Of a stretch of 64,000 nucleotides of DNA, positions 20,740-32,492 are shown piece by piece (positions within the stretch are counted from its first letter, which is position 1; every line of letters begins with the position of its first letter). Origin of the DNA: Lotus japonicus (taxonomy: Eukaryota; Streptophyta; Magnoliopsida; Fabales; Fabaceae); NCBI RefSeq assembly GCF_012489685.1, contig NC_080044.1, positions 28,438,369-28,502,368 on the forward strand, in the 5' to 3' direction. Under the pieces are notes generated by a model. The model was not told the DNA's origin. It saw only the letters and a program-made list of their open reading frames with translations, and did not search any database. The position numbers and the translations under genes are program-made.

Positions 20740-21870
20740 ATGTGTTTGGTCCTAGCATGATACACTTGAATGTTCGCCAAATAGATAACGCTATGACTAT
20801 CACAATGCAATTGAACTCCACCGTAAACACCTAACTCTTTCACTAACCCTATAAGCCAAATGCTTCCTCGGAAACTTCAACTACTACCATGTATTCTGCC
20901 TCATTTGCAGAACTACTATGGGTTGAGCTGATGATTTCCAGCAAATAGGTTCTCATGCAAGAGTAAAGACATACCCAATTGTGGACGTCCTATCATCTAG
21001 ATCTCTTGCATAGTCAGAATCCTAATATCCCACGGCTGATGAAGCATACTGCTCCCTGCTGAACAGGATACCACGATCTGTTGTACCCTTTAAGTACTTT
21101 AGGATCCACTTGACTGCTTCCCAATGCTGCTTCCCAAGCTTGGACATGAACTTGCACACTTGACTAAATGCTTGTGCCAGATCCGGTTTAGTACAAACCA
21201 TAGAATACATCAAACACCCAATTGCACTGACATAAGGAATCTTAGACATGCCTTCCATGGCTGCATTAGTCTTCGAACACTGTTCCAAAGAAAGCATGAA
21301 GTGATTTGCCAATGGAGTACTCACAAGCTTTGCTCTGCTCATGTCAAATCTGCTGAAAATACCTTCAACATAGAGACAACCATAATTTCTTCGATTCTTT
21401 GTCCCTGTGAATTTCCGTTCCAAGAATCTTCTTTGCAACACCCAGATCCTTTATATAAAACTCCTTACCCAGCTTGGTTTTCAACTCATTTACATCATGT
21501 AAGTGGTTGGCAACAATCAACATGTCATCAACATAAAGTAACAGAAAAATATAATTGTCATCATCAAGGCTACTCACATAGACACAACAATCATAATAAC
21601 ACATTCTATAGCCAATCTTGAGCATGTATGAGTCCAAATGCTTTTACCACTGCCTTGGAGATTGCTTCAAGCCATACAAAGACTTCTTCAATTTGCAAGC
21701 TAGTCCCTTTAGAACATCACTAAATCCCTTTGGTTCTCCATGTAAATTCGCTCATCCAAATTACCATGAAGAAAAGCAGTCTTCACATCTATCTGCTCTA
21801 AGTACATATCCTCCCCGACAGCATCGCCTCCAAGTCAACCAGTGCCATCCAAGAGGGATTGTGTCAATGC

Positions 21871-23407
21871 AGTGACCTTCACCGACTCTCGAACTAAAAG
21901 GGTATGCCGTAGTTTTCATAGCGGATCTCCTCAATCCGTCCAACAAAGGTCAGATGTTGCGACAGACGACAAAACTCCCAGGCCTCTCTCAACTCCTCAT
22001 GAGGCAGTCGGAACTTGGTCGCTCACTTTTCGTCTAGAAGACCACACAAAAGAAACACACGAACAAGAAAAAATTCTTTTTCTCTGAGTTGACGTAGGAC
22101 ATGGACACTCACAAACAACATTCAAAGATAAGTATTTCACACAACTCAAGCATAACAAACAACGTCAATGTTATCGATAGGAAAAATATATTTGTTTGAT
22201 CTATTGTTAGAGTATGCTAAATGCTTTATGCAATCTCAAATGATCCGGATAAATGAAACGACAACTTCATACTAGGCAGGCGAGACAAACACACGAAAAC
22301 CGAGTCAATTAGCCCGAAGCTAGTGAGCTACCGTTGATGCCACTTCTGATCGACTTTCTCATGGGTTCGGTCGACGGACGTGAGAGTAATTTTTTAGTGA
22401 AAGATTTATGTAAAGAGATCAGAAGGAGGAGAAAAATTTAAAGCATTTAAACCTTTTTTTTATAAGAATACAGTCATAGAGACGAAAATTAGAATGAAGA
22501 GGCAATGAAAAAGTGAAGTAAAGGAAAGGGTAAAATTAAAGGAGGTAGAAATTATGGGCTTGCTTAGTACAATGGGGATCTTGTGATGATGATTGCATCT
22601 TTGAGGCTTTGAGCTTGGAAGCAAGGGTAAGAAGAGCATGGGTCTTTGATGGTCTTGATGAGGAGACAATTCAAGGGTAATTGAAAATATGCAAAACAAT
22701 TTATTGAGTCGGTGAGTTTTGTATTTAGAGGTGAGTGAGAAGTGTAGATATTGTGCATTTGGGTATTTCCTTTGGATTTTTTTTAGGTATAATTTGAGGG
22801 AGGATTCTATATATTATGTGTAGATGGGTTGTTTTTCTTTGTCTTATTGAGGTGAATTTCTTACTTTGAGGTGTGACTCATCTATCAGTTACTTTTTTCC
22901 TCAAAGCTTTCAATTGATATGAATAAATCTTTTTTGTTTTCGAAAATAAAAAAAATATGTATTTTAACCTTTTATAAACTATTTTATTTTTTTATTAAAA
23001 CTATGTAAGTAGTTAAATAATTTTAACTGAGTAGTAGCAAATAATGAATATTAATTTATTTTAAAAAATTAATTATTACATTAAAATGCTTAATCTTTAA
23101 ATTGTTAAAATAATATGAAATGTGAAATAATTTTAATATGGGTGAGAGTGAGAAGAAGAACAAAAGTTGTATGCTATCCGGTTGAATCCTAAATATTACT
23201 ATTCCTGGCTCTTTCTTTGGACAGGTTGCTCCAGATTTCTGGATTCTGTTTTCTTTTTCTTATTCTTTATATTCTTTGGGTTGAGATACCCGTTACACCT
23301 ATTTTTTTTCATATATAGCATTGGCTTTAAAAAAAAAACACATGATTGATTGAATATGGTAAGTGACAAGAATTTATTAATTATTATATCTTATTGTTTG
23401 TGCAACA
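21871..23407. other. Spacer without a supported gene
   Basis: Left part may still be degraded copia internal sequence; the rest is AT-rich. Only short open frames, none with recognisable motifs. The chromovirus inserted at the right edge (target CAACA). Confidence 0.4.
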
Positions 23408-25962
23408 TGTAACGACCTAAATTTTTCCCTCAACTAGAAATAATAGGAGTATTTTAATTAGTATTATTATTAATGCAATTATTATAGTATAATAAAATAA
23501 AAATAAAAATCAAGATAAGGATAAGGATGAAATCAAGTTCTAGAGAATTCAAAGGATAAGGATGAGAATAAAAAATTATTTCAGGAAGGACTAAACTGCA
23601 AACTGATTTAACTCTGAAGGACCAAAGTTAATAACCGACCTATTCTATAGGGACCTAACTGTGACATCAGAAATAGTTTTAATTCAAATTCAGGTCCCTG
23701 GTTTTGTCTATAAATACCACCACGAAGTTCAAGTTCAAACCAGCTCAAATTAGAGCAACCCAAGCCTCCAAATCCTTGCTAAACCTTCCCCTCAGCCTCC
23801 TAAAGCCTTCCCTAACATCTTCTCCGCCCAACAACCACCACAAAACACCCAACCGAGCTCAAGAAATTCCGAAACTTTAAGCTCTCGGTTCTCCCTCAAA
23901 TCTCCATCAATTTTGTCGAACCAAGAGTCTATTTTGCTTAGAATCTCACCAGGAAGCTATTCGTGCAAGAATTTTGAAGTTTGGAGGTCTAGATTTCATT
24001 CTGCCATTGTTGACCGGAAAAGCTTCACGGTGTTCATCGTTTTGGCCAAATCAGAGACCTTTTCAGCTACCCACCTATACCATTGAGTTCCTGGGAGTGA
24101 GAGGATCCTTTTCCAATCGGTTTCCACCCTTAACTCCACCCTCCCGCCGGAGCTCCGCCACCAACCACCACCTTCTCCGGCGAGCTCACCGGCAAAATGC
24201 TCAGAACTTGGATTTTCTTGCATAGTTCAAATCCTTGTCTTCCATAGGTTCCATATACATATTCGGTTCGGAAAATTAACTTGGTTTGATAGGGTTTCAA
24301 GAGACGAGAAGGTATGCAACTTCCCGGCCTTATAACTCACTATTCTTAATGATTCAATGCAAAGTAAGAGTCGATTATGATTCATGGGATTAAAATGAAC
24401 ATTTAGAAAGAAACGGAATGAATTTTGGAGATCCAGAACAAAAGTTATGAATTTTTCAAGTTTAAGCTAAATAATTAATAATTAATTAATTCCTTGGATA
24501 TTATGGTCGGCTCTGCCGCCTTATCCACCAATGGTCGGCTCTGCCGCCTATCGAAAATGCATGGTCGGCTATGCCGCCTTATAAGTTATATAATGATGGT
24601 CGGCTAAGCCGCCTGATTTTAAAGCTATATAACGATGGACGACCTTGCCGCCTAATTATTTAAAAAAAAAAAAAACCGGATATTAAAGAATAACATGGAA
24701 TTTTATAACCTTAAGGTGAGAAGTGACTAAAGTGATGTACGACATTATTATTGCAGATAATCGATCGAAGGATTTTTCGAAGAAAGGTAAGGGGGGAGAA
24801 TGCTCAACTCATGAGGGAGTATAGTGTGAATAAATAGGTGTTGGACCTCCCTTGGGTCCTATTTGTTTTCAAAAATGATTTTTCCAAACGGGATTTATTC
24901 CTGGGAATTGATTCGAAGAAGGAGCCTCCAAATCTTTTCTTAAACATTTTTTTTACGAGGCATCCTGATTTTTAAAGAAAATGTTATTTGATCAATTCTC
25001 ATAATATTTCCAGGAGATTTCTATTGGCTTGCAGGTACTCTATGAGCAGGAAAGTTCAGTGGCCCCAACTGGACAGTCGAGGCCAGGCTGTGCCATTGGG
25101 TAACGCTGTGAGATCTAGGGGATACCGTAAGGGTTGCGGTCCTTGGGGTGTGGTTAGGTGGGACCTATCAACAGGAGTAGTTGAGGTTTGTCCCATCCGG
25201 AACCTAATCACACTGCAGGCTCCCATAGGATCATCTTGCCGAGCGGCTTCTCGGTGACTTTCCTGGAGAATGTTGGGCCCACATCCTCATCATAGTGTGG
25301 TGGATTTTTAATGATTGGATTTGGTTGTGATCAACATCCTCGTCTAGAGTGTGTTGAAATCTTGGATGATTTTGTTGGATGCGCTATTACTTTTTACTGG
25401 ATTTACTTGCTTATTTATTTTACACTGTTTCTCCTGTTTGAGTGTGTTGGATTGCTTCTCACCCCTCTTGTTCTCTGGTTTTCTTGTTTTGGTTGGTTGT
25501 TCTAATTGAACAACTTAGGGACGGAGTTCGAGGAGAAAGATCTCGAGTGAAAAGTGGTCAAGGCAGGGCGAGCTGTAAATAGTTGTAAATATACGGGAGT
25601 GTTCGAGTAGAATAAAGACCAGCTGATGGAGGAAAACGTGTACGACTGGACTCGCGCTCTATCAGACTGTAAAATAAGTGTGAAAGCTGTGGTTTTGGTT
25701 GTAAACAAGGCAGTCAAAGTAGTCGGGGAAGATTCAGAGGAGTTCATGCGAGACTTTGGGACGTCTTGTCTAAGGAAAGGAATTGCTTTTAATGACGCTT
25801 AGCGCGGCTAACTTTCCTGGAGACGTTCTCAGACTATCAATTGGACATCGATGAATTCTGACCCAAAGGTCTTGTACTTCTTCAAAGTTCATCAATAAAA
25901 GTGTTTTTCTCTGAAGATATTCTTATTTTATAGTTAGGTAGGGTGTGAGTTTGGTCGTCACA
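23408..25962 (+). repeat. Chromovirus 5' LTR
   Basis: TGTAACGACC...GTCGTCACA. Contains CTATAAATAC at about 23709 as a TATA box, so the RNA likely starts shortly after. Five degenerate units of ATGGTCGGCTCTGCCGCC lie at 24503-24652. Short ORFs inside are not supported as genes. Confidence 0.95.
24503..24652. repeat. Five-unit minisatellite in the chromovirus LTR
   Basis: The 18-bp core ATGGTCGGCTCTGCCGCC appears five times with 12-20 bp AT-rich spacers, the last copy degenerate (ATGGACGACCTTGCCGCC). The 3' LTR carries the same array at 30639-30788. Confidence 0.9.
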
Positions 25963-25966
25963 GAGG

Positions 25967-25978
25967 TGGTATCAGAGC
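25967..25978 (+). promoter_or_regulatory. Primer-binding site (initiator tRNA-Met)
   Basis: TGGTATCAGAGC four bases after the 5' LTR, complementary to the 3' end of plant initiator methionine tRNA. Confidence 0.92.
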
Positions 25979-26078
25979 TGGTTTTTCTAGGCTAGGGTTA
26001 GGGTCTGACGTGCTTCCGAGAGTTAAGGACTTAGGTTATGAATAAGCCTAAGTAAAGTTCAGACGGTTTTAACCTTAG

Positions 26079-29000
26079 GTTTGACTGGAGAACAATAAGG
26101 CGCCTGCCCGAGGACGCGTCTTCACTCTGACTGGAGCAGACCTAGAACCAACCGAAGATCTGATCCAAGGTATGTGTTTTATGAATGGCATTCCTTTAGT
26201 TGTTTTGTATGATTCTGGTGCTACCCATTCTTTCATTGCTGTTGATCTCGTGAAACGATTGCGTTTGGCCACGCAATCCTTAGTCCGTAAACTCATAGTA
26301 TCAACCCCTACTGGAGATACTGTGAGTACTACCTTCCTTTGTAAAGACTGTCCACTTGTAATTCAGGACAAGAATTTTGTGGTAAATCTTGTTTGCTTAC
26401 CACTGTTCCAGATCGATATAATCATAGGAATGGATTGGCTTTCGTCCAATCATGTCCTTCTGGATTTCCATCGTAAAATTATAATCTTCGGATCAGATCC
26501 CCCACATGATGGCAGACTTATTTCCGCTAACAACGTTAACACCTCGGTGAAGCAAGGCGAACAAGTCTATATGCTATTGTGCTCACCGGAAGGAGAGGCG
26601 GAACATCCGACGCAGCGCATACCTGTTGTAGAGGAGTTTCCGGATGTATTCCCTGATGACATTCCCGGATTACCTCCAGAGAGGGAAGTAGAGTTCGCTA
26701 TTGACTTGATTCCTGGTACAGGGCCGATATCTATAGCACCCTATAGGATGTCTCCTCTAGAGTTAGCTGAAGTAAAAAGGCAAATCGAGGAGTTGCTAGA
26801 AAAGCAATTTATCCGTCCCAGTGTGTCACCATGGGGTGCACCGGTGTTGTTAGTAAAGAAGAAAGACGGTAGTATGAGGATGTGTGTTGATTACCGTCAA
26901 CTAAACAAGGTGACAATAAAGAATCGGTATCCTCTTCCAAGGATAGATGATCTCCTAGATCAGTTGCAAGGAGCCTCGGTGTTCTCAAAGATCGATTTAA
27001 GATCAGGATATCATCAAATTCGTGTAAAGGCGGAAGATATTCAGAAGACTGCCTTTCGCACACGATATGGTCATTATGAGTATTTAGTCATGCCTTTTGG
27101 AGTGACTAATGCTCCGGCCATATTCATGGATTATATGAACCGAATCTTCCACCCGTTCTTGGACAAGTTTGTCATTGTGTTTATCGATGACATACTTGTG
27201 TATTCAAAAACAAAGGAGGAGCACGTGGAGCATCTAAGGGCTGTTCTGCAAGTACTAAAGGAAAAGCAGCTGTATGCTAAGCTGTCTAAGTGTGAATTCT
27301 GGCTGGATCGAGTTAATTTTCTTGGACATGTGGTCACTGCTGAGGGAATTTCTGTTGATCCCTCTAAAGCTGAAGCGGTGTTAAAGTGGGAAAGGCCAAA
27401 GACTGTTACAGAAATCAGGAGCTTTCTTGGTCTTGCTGGTTATTATCGGAAGTTTATCGAAGGGTTTTCGAAACTGGCTTTGCCTTTGACTCGACTTACT
27501 CGCAAAGGAGAACCTTTCGTGTGGACTACGAAATGCGAGGAAAGTTTTCAACAGTTAAAGACCAAGCTGACGACAGCTCCAGTGTTAACTATCCCTGATC
27601 CTAGACAAGACTTTGAAGTGTATTGTGACGCTTCTAAGCAGGGTCTGGGGTGCGTGCTAATGCAACAAGGAAAGGTTGTGGCGTATGCTTCACGACAACT
27701 CCGACCTCATGAAGAAAACTACCCCACTCATGACTTGGAATTAGCAGCTATTGTGTTTGCCCTGAAGTTATGGCGACATTACTTGTATGGAGCCAAGTTC
27801 GTGGTATACAGTGACCATAAGAGTTTAAAATTTCTATTTAGCCAAAAGGAGATGAATATGAGACAACGAAGGTGGATGGATTTCTTGCAGGATTATGATT
27901 TTGACCTGCAATATTATCCGGGGAAAGCTAATTTGGTAGCTGATGCTTTGAGCCGCAAATCTCTTCACGTTTCAGCTATGATGATCAAGGAACTGGAACT
28001 AATCGAAGAGTTCAGTAATCTGAATCTGGCAGTAGAAACTACCCCCACCAACTTAAAACTGGGAATGTTAAAAATTTCCAATGATTTTCTGGAACAAATA
28101 AAGAGGGCACAACAAAATGATGAGTATCTTCAAAAACGAAAAGAGGCTGGCACTGAGATTAGAGAAGATGCCACAGGGATCTTGCGACTCAACAACAGAA
28201 TCTGTGTACCCAGTGATGCAACTTTAAGAAGGTTGATCTTGGATGAAGCACACAAGAGTAATCTGAGCATTCATCCAGGAACCAATAAGATGTACGCAGA
28301 TCTAAAGAAAATGTTTTGGTGGCGAGGAATGAAGAAGGATGTGGCAAAATATGTAGCAGCTTGCCTGGTATGCCAAAAAGCAAAGATTGAGCATCAGAAG
28401 CCTGCTGGGATGCTACAACCCTTAGAGATTCCGGTATGGAAGTGGGATGCTATAGCCATGGATTTTGTATCCGGATTACCAAGAACTTCTTCTGGATACG
28501 ACGTTATATGGGTAATTGTGGATCGATTGACAAAGTCAGCACACTTTTTACCCATCAAAGTTACCCATTCTCTGGAGAAGTTAACCCAGTTATATATAAA
28601 AGAAATAGTAAGATTACATGGAATCCCAACAACTATTGTCTCAGATCGAGATCCCAGATTCCTATCAAGATTTTGGGGAAGTTTACATCAAGCTTTGGGG
28701 ACTCAACTACGATTAAGCTCCGCTTATCATCCTCAAACTGATGGTCAGTCGGAAAGAACCATTCAGACTCTCGAGGATTTGCTGCGAGCTTGTGTACTAG
28801 AATATAAAGGGAGCTGGGATCAATACCTTCCTTTGATCGAATTTACTTATAATAACAGTTTTCATTCCAGTATCGGAATGGCACCGTATGAGGCGTTATA
28901 CGGAAGAAAGTGTCGAACACCACTATGCTGGTTCAATGATGGAGATAAGCTGATATTAGGACCGGAAGTGGTGCAAAGGATGACAGAGATAGTAAGAGAC

Positions 29001-29498
29001 ATACGAGAGAAGATGAGAACGTCTCAAGATCGACAAAAGAGTTATTACGATCAAAGGAGGAAACCTCTGGAATTCCAAGAAGGAGACCATGTTTTCTTAA
29101 AGGTAAACCCGACCACGGGAGTAGGACGAGTATTGAAGGCCAAGAAACTTACTCCAAAATTTATTGGGCCTTATCAAATTATAAAAAGGGTTGGCCCAGT
29201 CGCATACCAGATTGCTTTGCCACCAGTATTATCAAATCTTCATAATGTATTCCACGTCTCTCAACTGCGAAAATATGTACCTGACCCTTCCCATGTACTG
29301 GAACCGGAGACCATTCAGTTGAAGGACAATTTAACCTTTAGTGTCCCTCCAGTACAAATAGTGGATCGACGAATCAAGCAACTTAGGGGAAAGGAGATTC
29401 CGTTGGTCAAAGTAGCTTGGGGGACGGGAATGGAAGAAGAGGCCACTTGGGAATTGGAGGATCAAATGAAGAAAAGTCATCCGTTTCTCTTCAACTAG
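26079..29498 (+). CDS. Chromovirus pol polyprotein (PR-RT-RH-INT-chromodomain)
   Basis: The frame is open from 26079; the first ATG is at 26172 (1,108 codons). The 31 codons before it read as the end of gag-pro ([14 protein letters not shown]), so no proper start remains. Residues below count from the ATG. Protease: DSGATHSFI at about 15-23. RT: about 170-350 with [10 protein letters not shown] and catalytic FIDDIL near 338. RNase H: DASKQGLG near 485 to about 600. Integrase: zinc finger HPGTNK...CLVCQKAK at about 700-731, then D (MDFVSGLP, about 762), D (SDRDPRF, about 823) and E ([12 protein letters not shown], about 860). The C-terminus (1040-1108) has [12 protein letters not shown], a chromodomain-like tail thought to steer integration to heterochromatin. 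No stop or frameshift seen, so the enzymes could be active if translated from another start. Confidence 0.93.
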
Positions 29499-29530
29499 GT
29501 ATGAAATTTCGAGGACGAAATTTTCTTTCT

Positions 29531-29543
29531 AGTGGGGGAGAAA
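29531..29543 (+). promoter_or_regulatory. Polypurine tract of the chromovirus
   Basis: AGTGGGGGAGAAA immediately before the 3' LTR start TGTAACG. Confidence 0.92.
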
Positions 29544-32099
29544 TGTAACGACCTAAATTTTTCCCTCAACTAGAAATAATAGGAGTATTTTAATTAGTAT
29601 TATTATTAATGCAATTATTATAGTATAATAAAATAAAAATAAAAATCAAGATAAGGATAAGGATGAAATCAAGTTCTAGAGAATTCAAAGGATAAGGATG
29701 AGAATAAAAAATTATTTCAGGAAGGACTAAACTGCAAACTGATTTAACTCTGAAGGACCAAAGTTAATAACCGACCTATTCTATAGGGACCTAACTGTGA
29801 CATCAGAAATAGTTTTAATTCAAATTCAGGTCCCTGGTTTTGTCTATAAATACCACCACGAAGTTCAAGTTCAAACCAGCTCAAATTAGAGCAACCCAAG
29901 CCTCCAAATCCTTGCTAAACCTTCCCCTCAGCCTCCTAAAGCCTTCCCTAACATCTTCTCCGCCCAACAACCACCACAAAACACCCAACCGAGCTCAAGA
30001 AATTCCGAAACTTTAAGCTCTCGGTTCTCCCTCAAATCTCCATCAATTTTGTCGAACCAAGAGTCTATTTTGCTTAGAATTTCACCAGGAAGCTATTCGT
30101 GCAAGAATTTTGAAGTTTGGAGGTCTAGATTTCATTCTGCCATTGTTGACCGGAAAAGCTTCACGGTGTTCATCGTTTTGGCCAAATCAGAGACCTTTTC
30201 AGCTACCCACCTATACCATTGAGTTCCTGGGAGTGAGAGGATCCTTTTCCAATCGGTTTCCACCCTTAACTCCACCCTCCCGCCGGAGCTCCGCCACCAA
30301 CCACCACCTTCTCCGGCGAGCTCACCGGCAAAATGCTCAGAACTTGGATTTTCTTGCATAGTTCAAATCCTTGTCTTCCATAGGTTCCATATACATATTC
30401 GGTTCGGAAAATTAACTTGGTTTGATAGGGTTTCAAGAGACGAGAAGGTATCCAACTTCCCGGCCTTATAACTCACTATTCTTAATGATTCAATGCAAAG
30501 TAAGAGTCGATTATGATTCATGGGATTAAAATGAACATTTAGAAAGAAACGGAATGAATTTTGGAGATCCAGAACAAAAGTTATGAATTTTTCAAGTTTA
30601 AGCTAAATAATTAATAATTAATTAATTCCTTGGATATTATGGTCGGCTCTGCCGCCTTATCCACCAATGGTCGGCTCTGCCGCCTATCGAAAATGCATGG
30701 TCGGCTATGCCGCCTTATAAGTTATATAATGATGGTCGGCTAAGCCGCCTGATTTTAAAGCTATATAACGATGGACGACCTTGCCGCCTAATTATTTAAA
30801 AAAAAAAAAAACCGGATATTAAAGAATAACATGGAATTTTATAACCTTAAGGTGAGAAGTGACTAAAGTGATGTACGACATTATTATTGCAGATAATCGA
30901 TCGAAGGATTTTTCGAAGAAAGGTAAGGGGGGGAGAATGCTCAACTCATGAGGGAGTATAGTGTGAATAAATAGGTGTTGGACCTCCCTTGGGTCCTATT
31001 TGTTTTCAAAAATGATTTTTCCAAACGGGATTTATTCCTGGGAATTGATTCGAAGAAGGAGCCTCCAAATCTTTTCTTAAACATTTTTTTTACGAGGCAT
31101 CCTGATTTTTAAAGAAAATGTTATTTGATCAATTCTCATAATATTTCCAGGAGATTTCTATTGGCTTGCAGGTACTCTATGAGCAGGAAAGTTCAGTGGC
31201 CCCAACTGGACAGTCGAGGCCAGGCTGTGCCATTGGGTAACGCTGTGAGATCTAGGGGATACCGTAAGGGTTGCGGTCCTTGGGGTGTGGTTAGGTGGGA
31301 CCTATCAACAGGAGTAGTTGAGGTTTGTCCCATCCGGAACCTAATCACACTGCAGGCTCCCATAGGATCATCTTGCCGAGCGGCTTCTCGGTGACTTTCC
31401 TGGAGAATGTTGGGCCCACATCCTCATCATAGTGTGGTGGATTTTTAATGATTGGATTTGGTTGTGATCAACATCCTCGTCTAGAGTGTGTTGAAATCTT
31501 GGATGATTTTGTTGGATGCGCTATTACTTTTTACTGGATTTACTTGCTTATTTATTTTACACTGTTTCTCCTGTTTGAGTGTGTTGGATTGCTTCTCACC
31601 CCTCTTGTTCTCTGGTTTTCTTGTTTTGGTTGGTTGTTCTAATTGAACAACTTAGGGACGGAGTTCGAGGAGAAAGATCTCGAGTGAAAAGTGGTCAAGG
31701 CAGGGCGAGCTGTAAATAGTTGTAAATATACGGGAGTGTTCGAGTAGAATAAAGACCAGCTGATGGAGGAAAACGTGTACGACTGGACTCGCGCTCTATC
31801 AGACTGTAAAATAAGTGTGAAAGCTGTGGTTTTGGTTGTAAACAAGGCAGTCAAAGTAGTCGGGGAAGATTCAGAGGAGTTCATGCGAGACTTTGGGACG
31901 TCTTGTCTAAGGAAAGGAATTGCTTTTAATGACGCTTAGCGCGGCTAACTTTCCTGGAGACGTTCTCAGACTATCAATTGGACATCGATGAATTCTGACC
32001 CAAAGGTCTTGTACTTCTTCAAAGTTCATCAATAAAAGTGTTTTTCTCTGAAGATATTCTTATTTTATAGTTAGGTAGGGTGTGAGTTTGGTCGTCACA
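29544..32099 (+). repeat. Chromovirus 3' LTR
   Basis: 2,556 bp, nearly identical to 23408-25962. Differences noticed: C/T at about 23951 versus 30082, G/C at about 24315 versus 30452, and one extra G near 30930. Confidence 0.95.
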
Positions 32100-32104
32100 C
32101 AACA

Positions 32105-32485
32105 AATATCATATTAGTGGAAAATATGACTAGGTTCAATAGTTTCATTTTTAGGAGTAGTAATATTGTAAAATAAATAAATAATCATTATCACACATGA
32201 ATTCAAATTGTGAGAGCAATTTAATAATAAAAAAATATAATAATATTATCAGATCCAACCCACCAAAAAGGACCTTGGTTTACTGTCACATCTGCAGACT
32301 GCAGATTTTATTTTATCTTGACCAAGGTATCCCCATAGTCGCTGCAGATGTTGCAAGTAAAAGCAAAATGAAAAATACACATAAAAGCTAACTCATGGTT
32401 TTAAATATACATTTTAAAACATAAATCATTGTTTTGCCCAAAATGGAATTGTTTTAAGGCATAGTTTTGTCATACTGCAATTCAT
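32105..32485. other. Spacer
   Basis: AT-rich, no gene recognised; the short frame at 32197 has no motif. Confidence 0.5.
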
Positions 32486-32492
32486 ATTCCGA

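Larger units (their letters stand above)
19711..21870 (-). pseudogene. Ty1/copia pol remnant (RT-RNase H)
   Basis: Minus-strand reading gives, in order, the RT middle (about 21640-21870, with FLHGNLDERIYM and SLYGLKQSPRQW-type text plus stops), 21365-21637 (LLLYVDDMLIV with the catalytic YVDD, LGKEFYIKDLG), and 21022-21441 (STPLANHF, YVSAIGCLMYSMVCTKPDL, HWEAVKWILKYLKG), then RNase H with stops (TSTIGYVF near 20990) and HINVRFHKIKELL at about 19915-19960. Several frameshifts and stops; a hAT element splits the RNase H end. No 5' LTR recognised, so the element is 5' truncated or scrambled. Confidence 0.8.
23408..32099 (+). mobile_element. Young chromovirus (Tekay-like Ty3/gypsy), gag deleted
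   Basis: 8,692 bp with LTRs of 2,555 and 2,556 bp and a perfect 5-bp duplication CAACA (23403-23407, 32100-32104). Primer site at 25967, polypurine tract at 29531, one intact pol frame with a C-terminal chromodomain-like segment. Only about 200 bp separate the primer site from protease, so nearly all gag is gone. By eye I found two substitutions and one G-run indel between the LTRs, so insertion is very recent; with rates commonly used for plants this means tens of thousands of years. The Tekay assignment is from the integrase-chromodomain style. Confidence 0.92.

Noticed and set aside
21842..22087. 81-codon plus-strand frame beside the copia remnant
   Set aside because: No homology recognised and partly overlapping degraded minus-strand copia sequence.
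23974..24225. 83-codon frame in the chromovirus LTR, repeated at 30110
   Set aside because: It is duplicated only because the LTR is; Ser/Pro-rich leader-like sequence with no motif and an equally open frame on the other strand.
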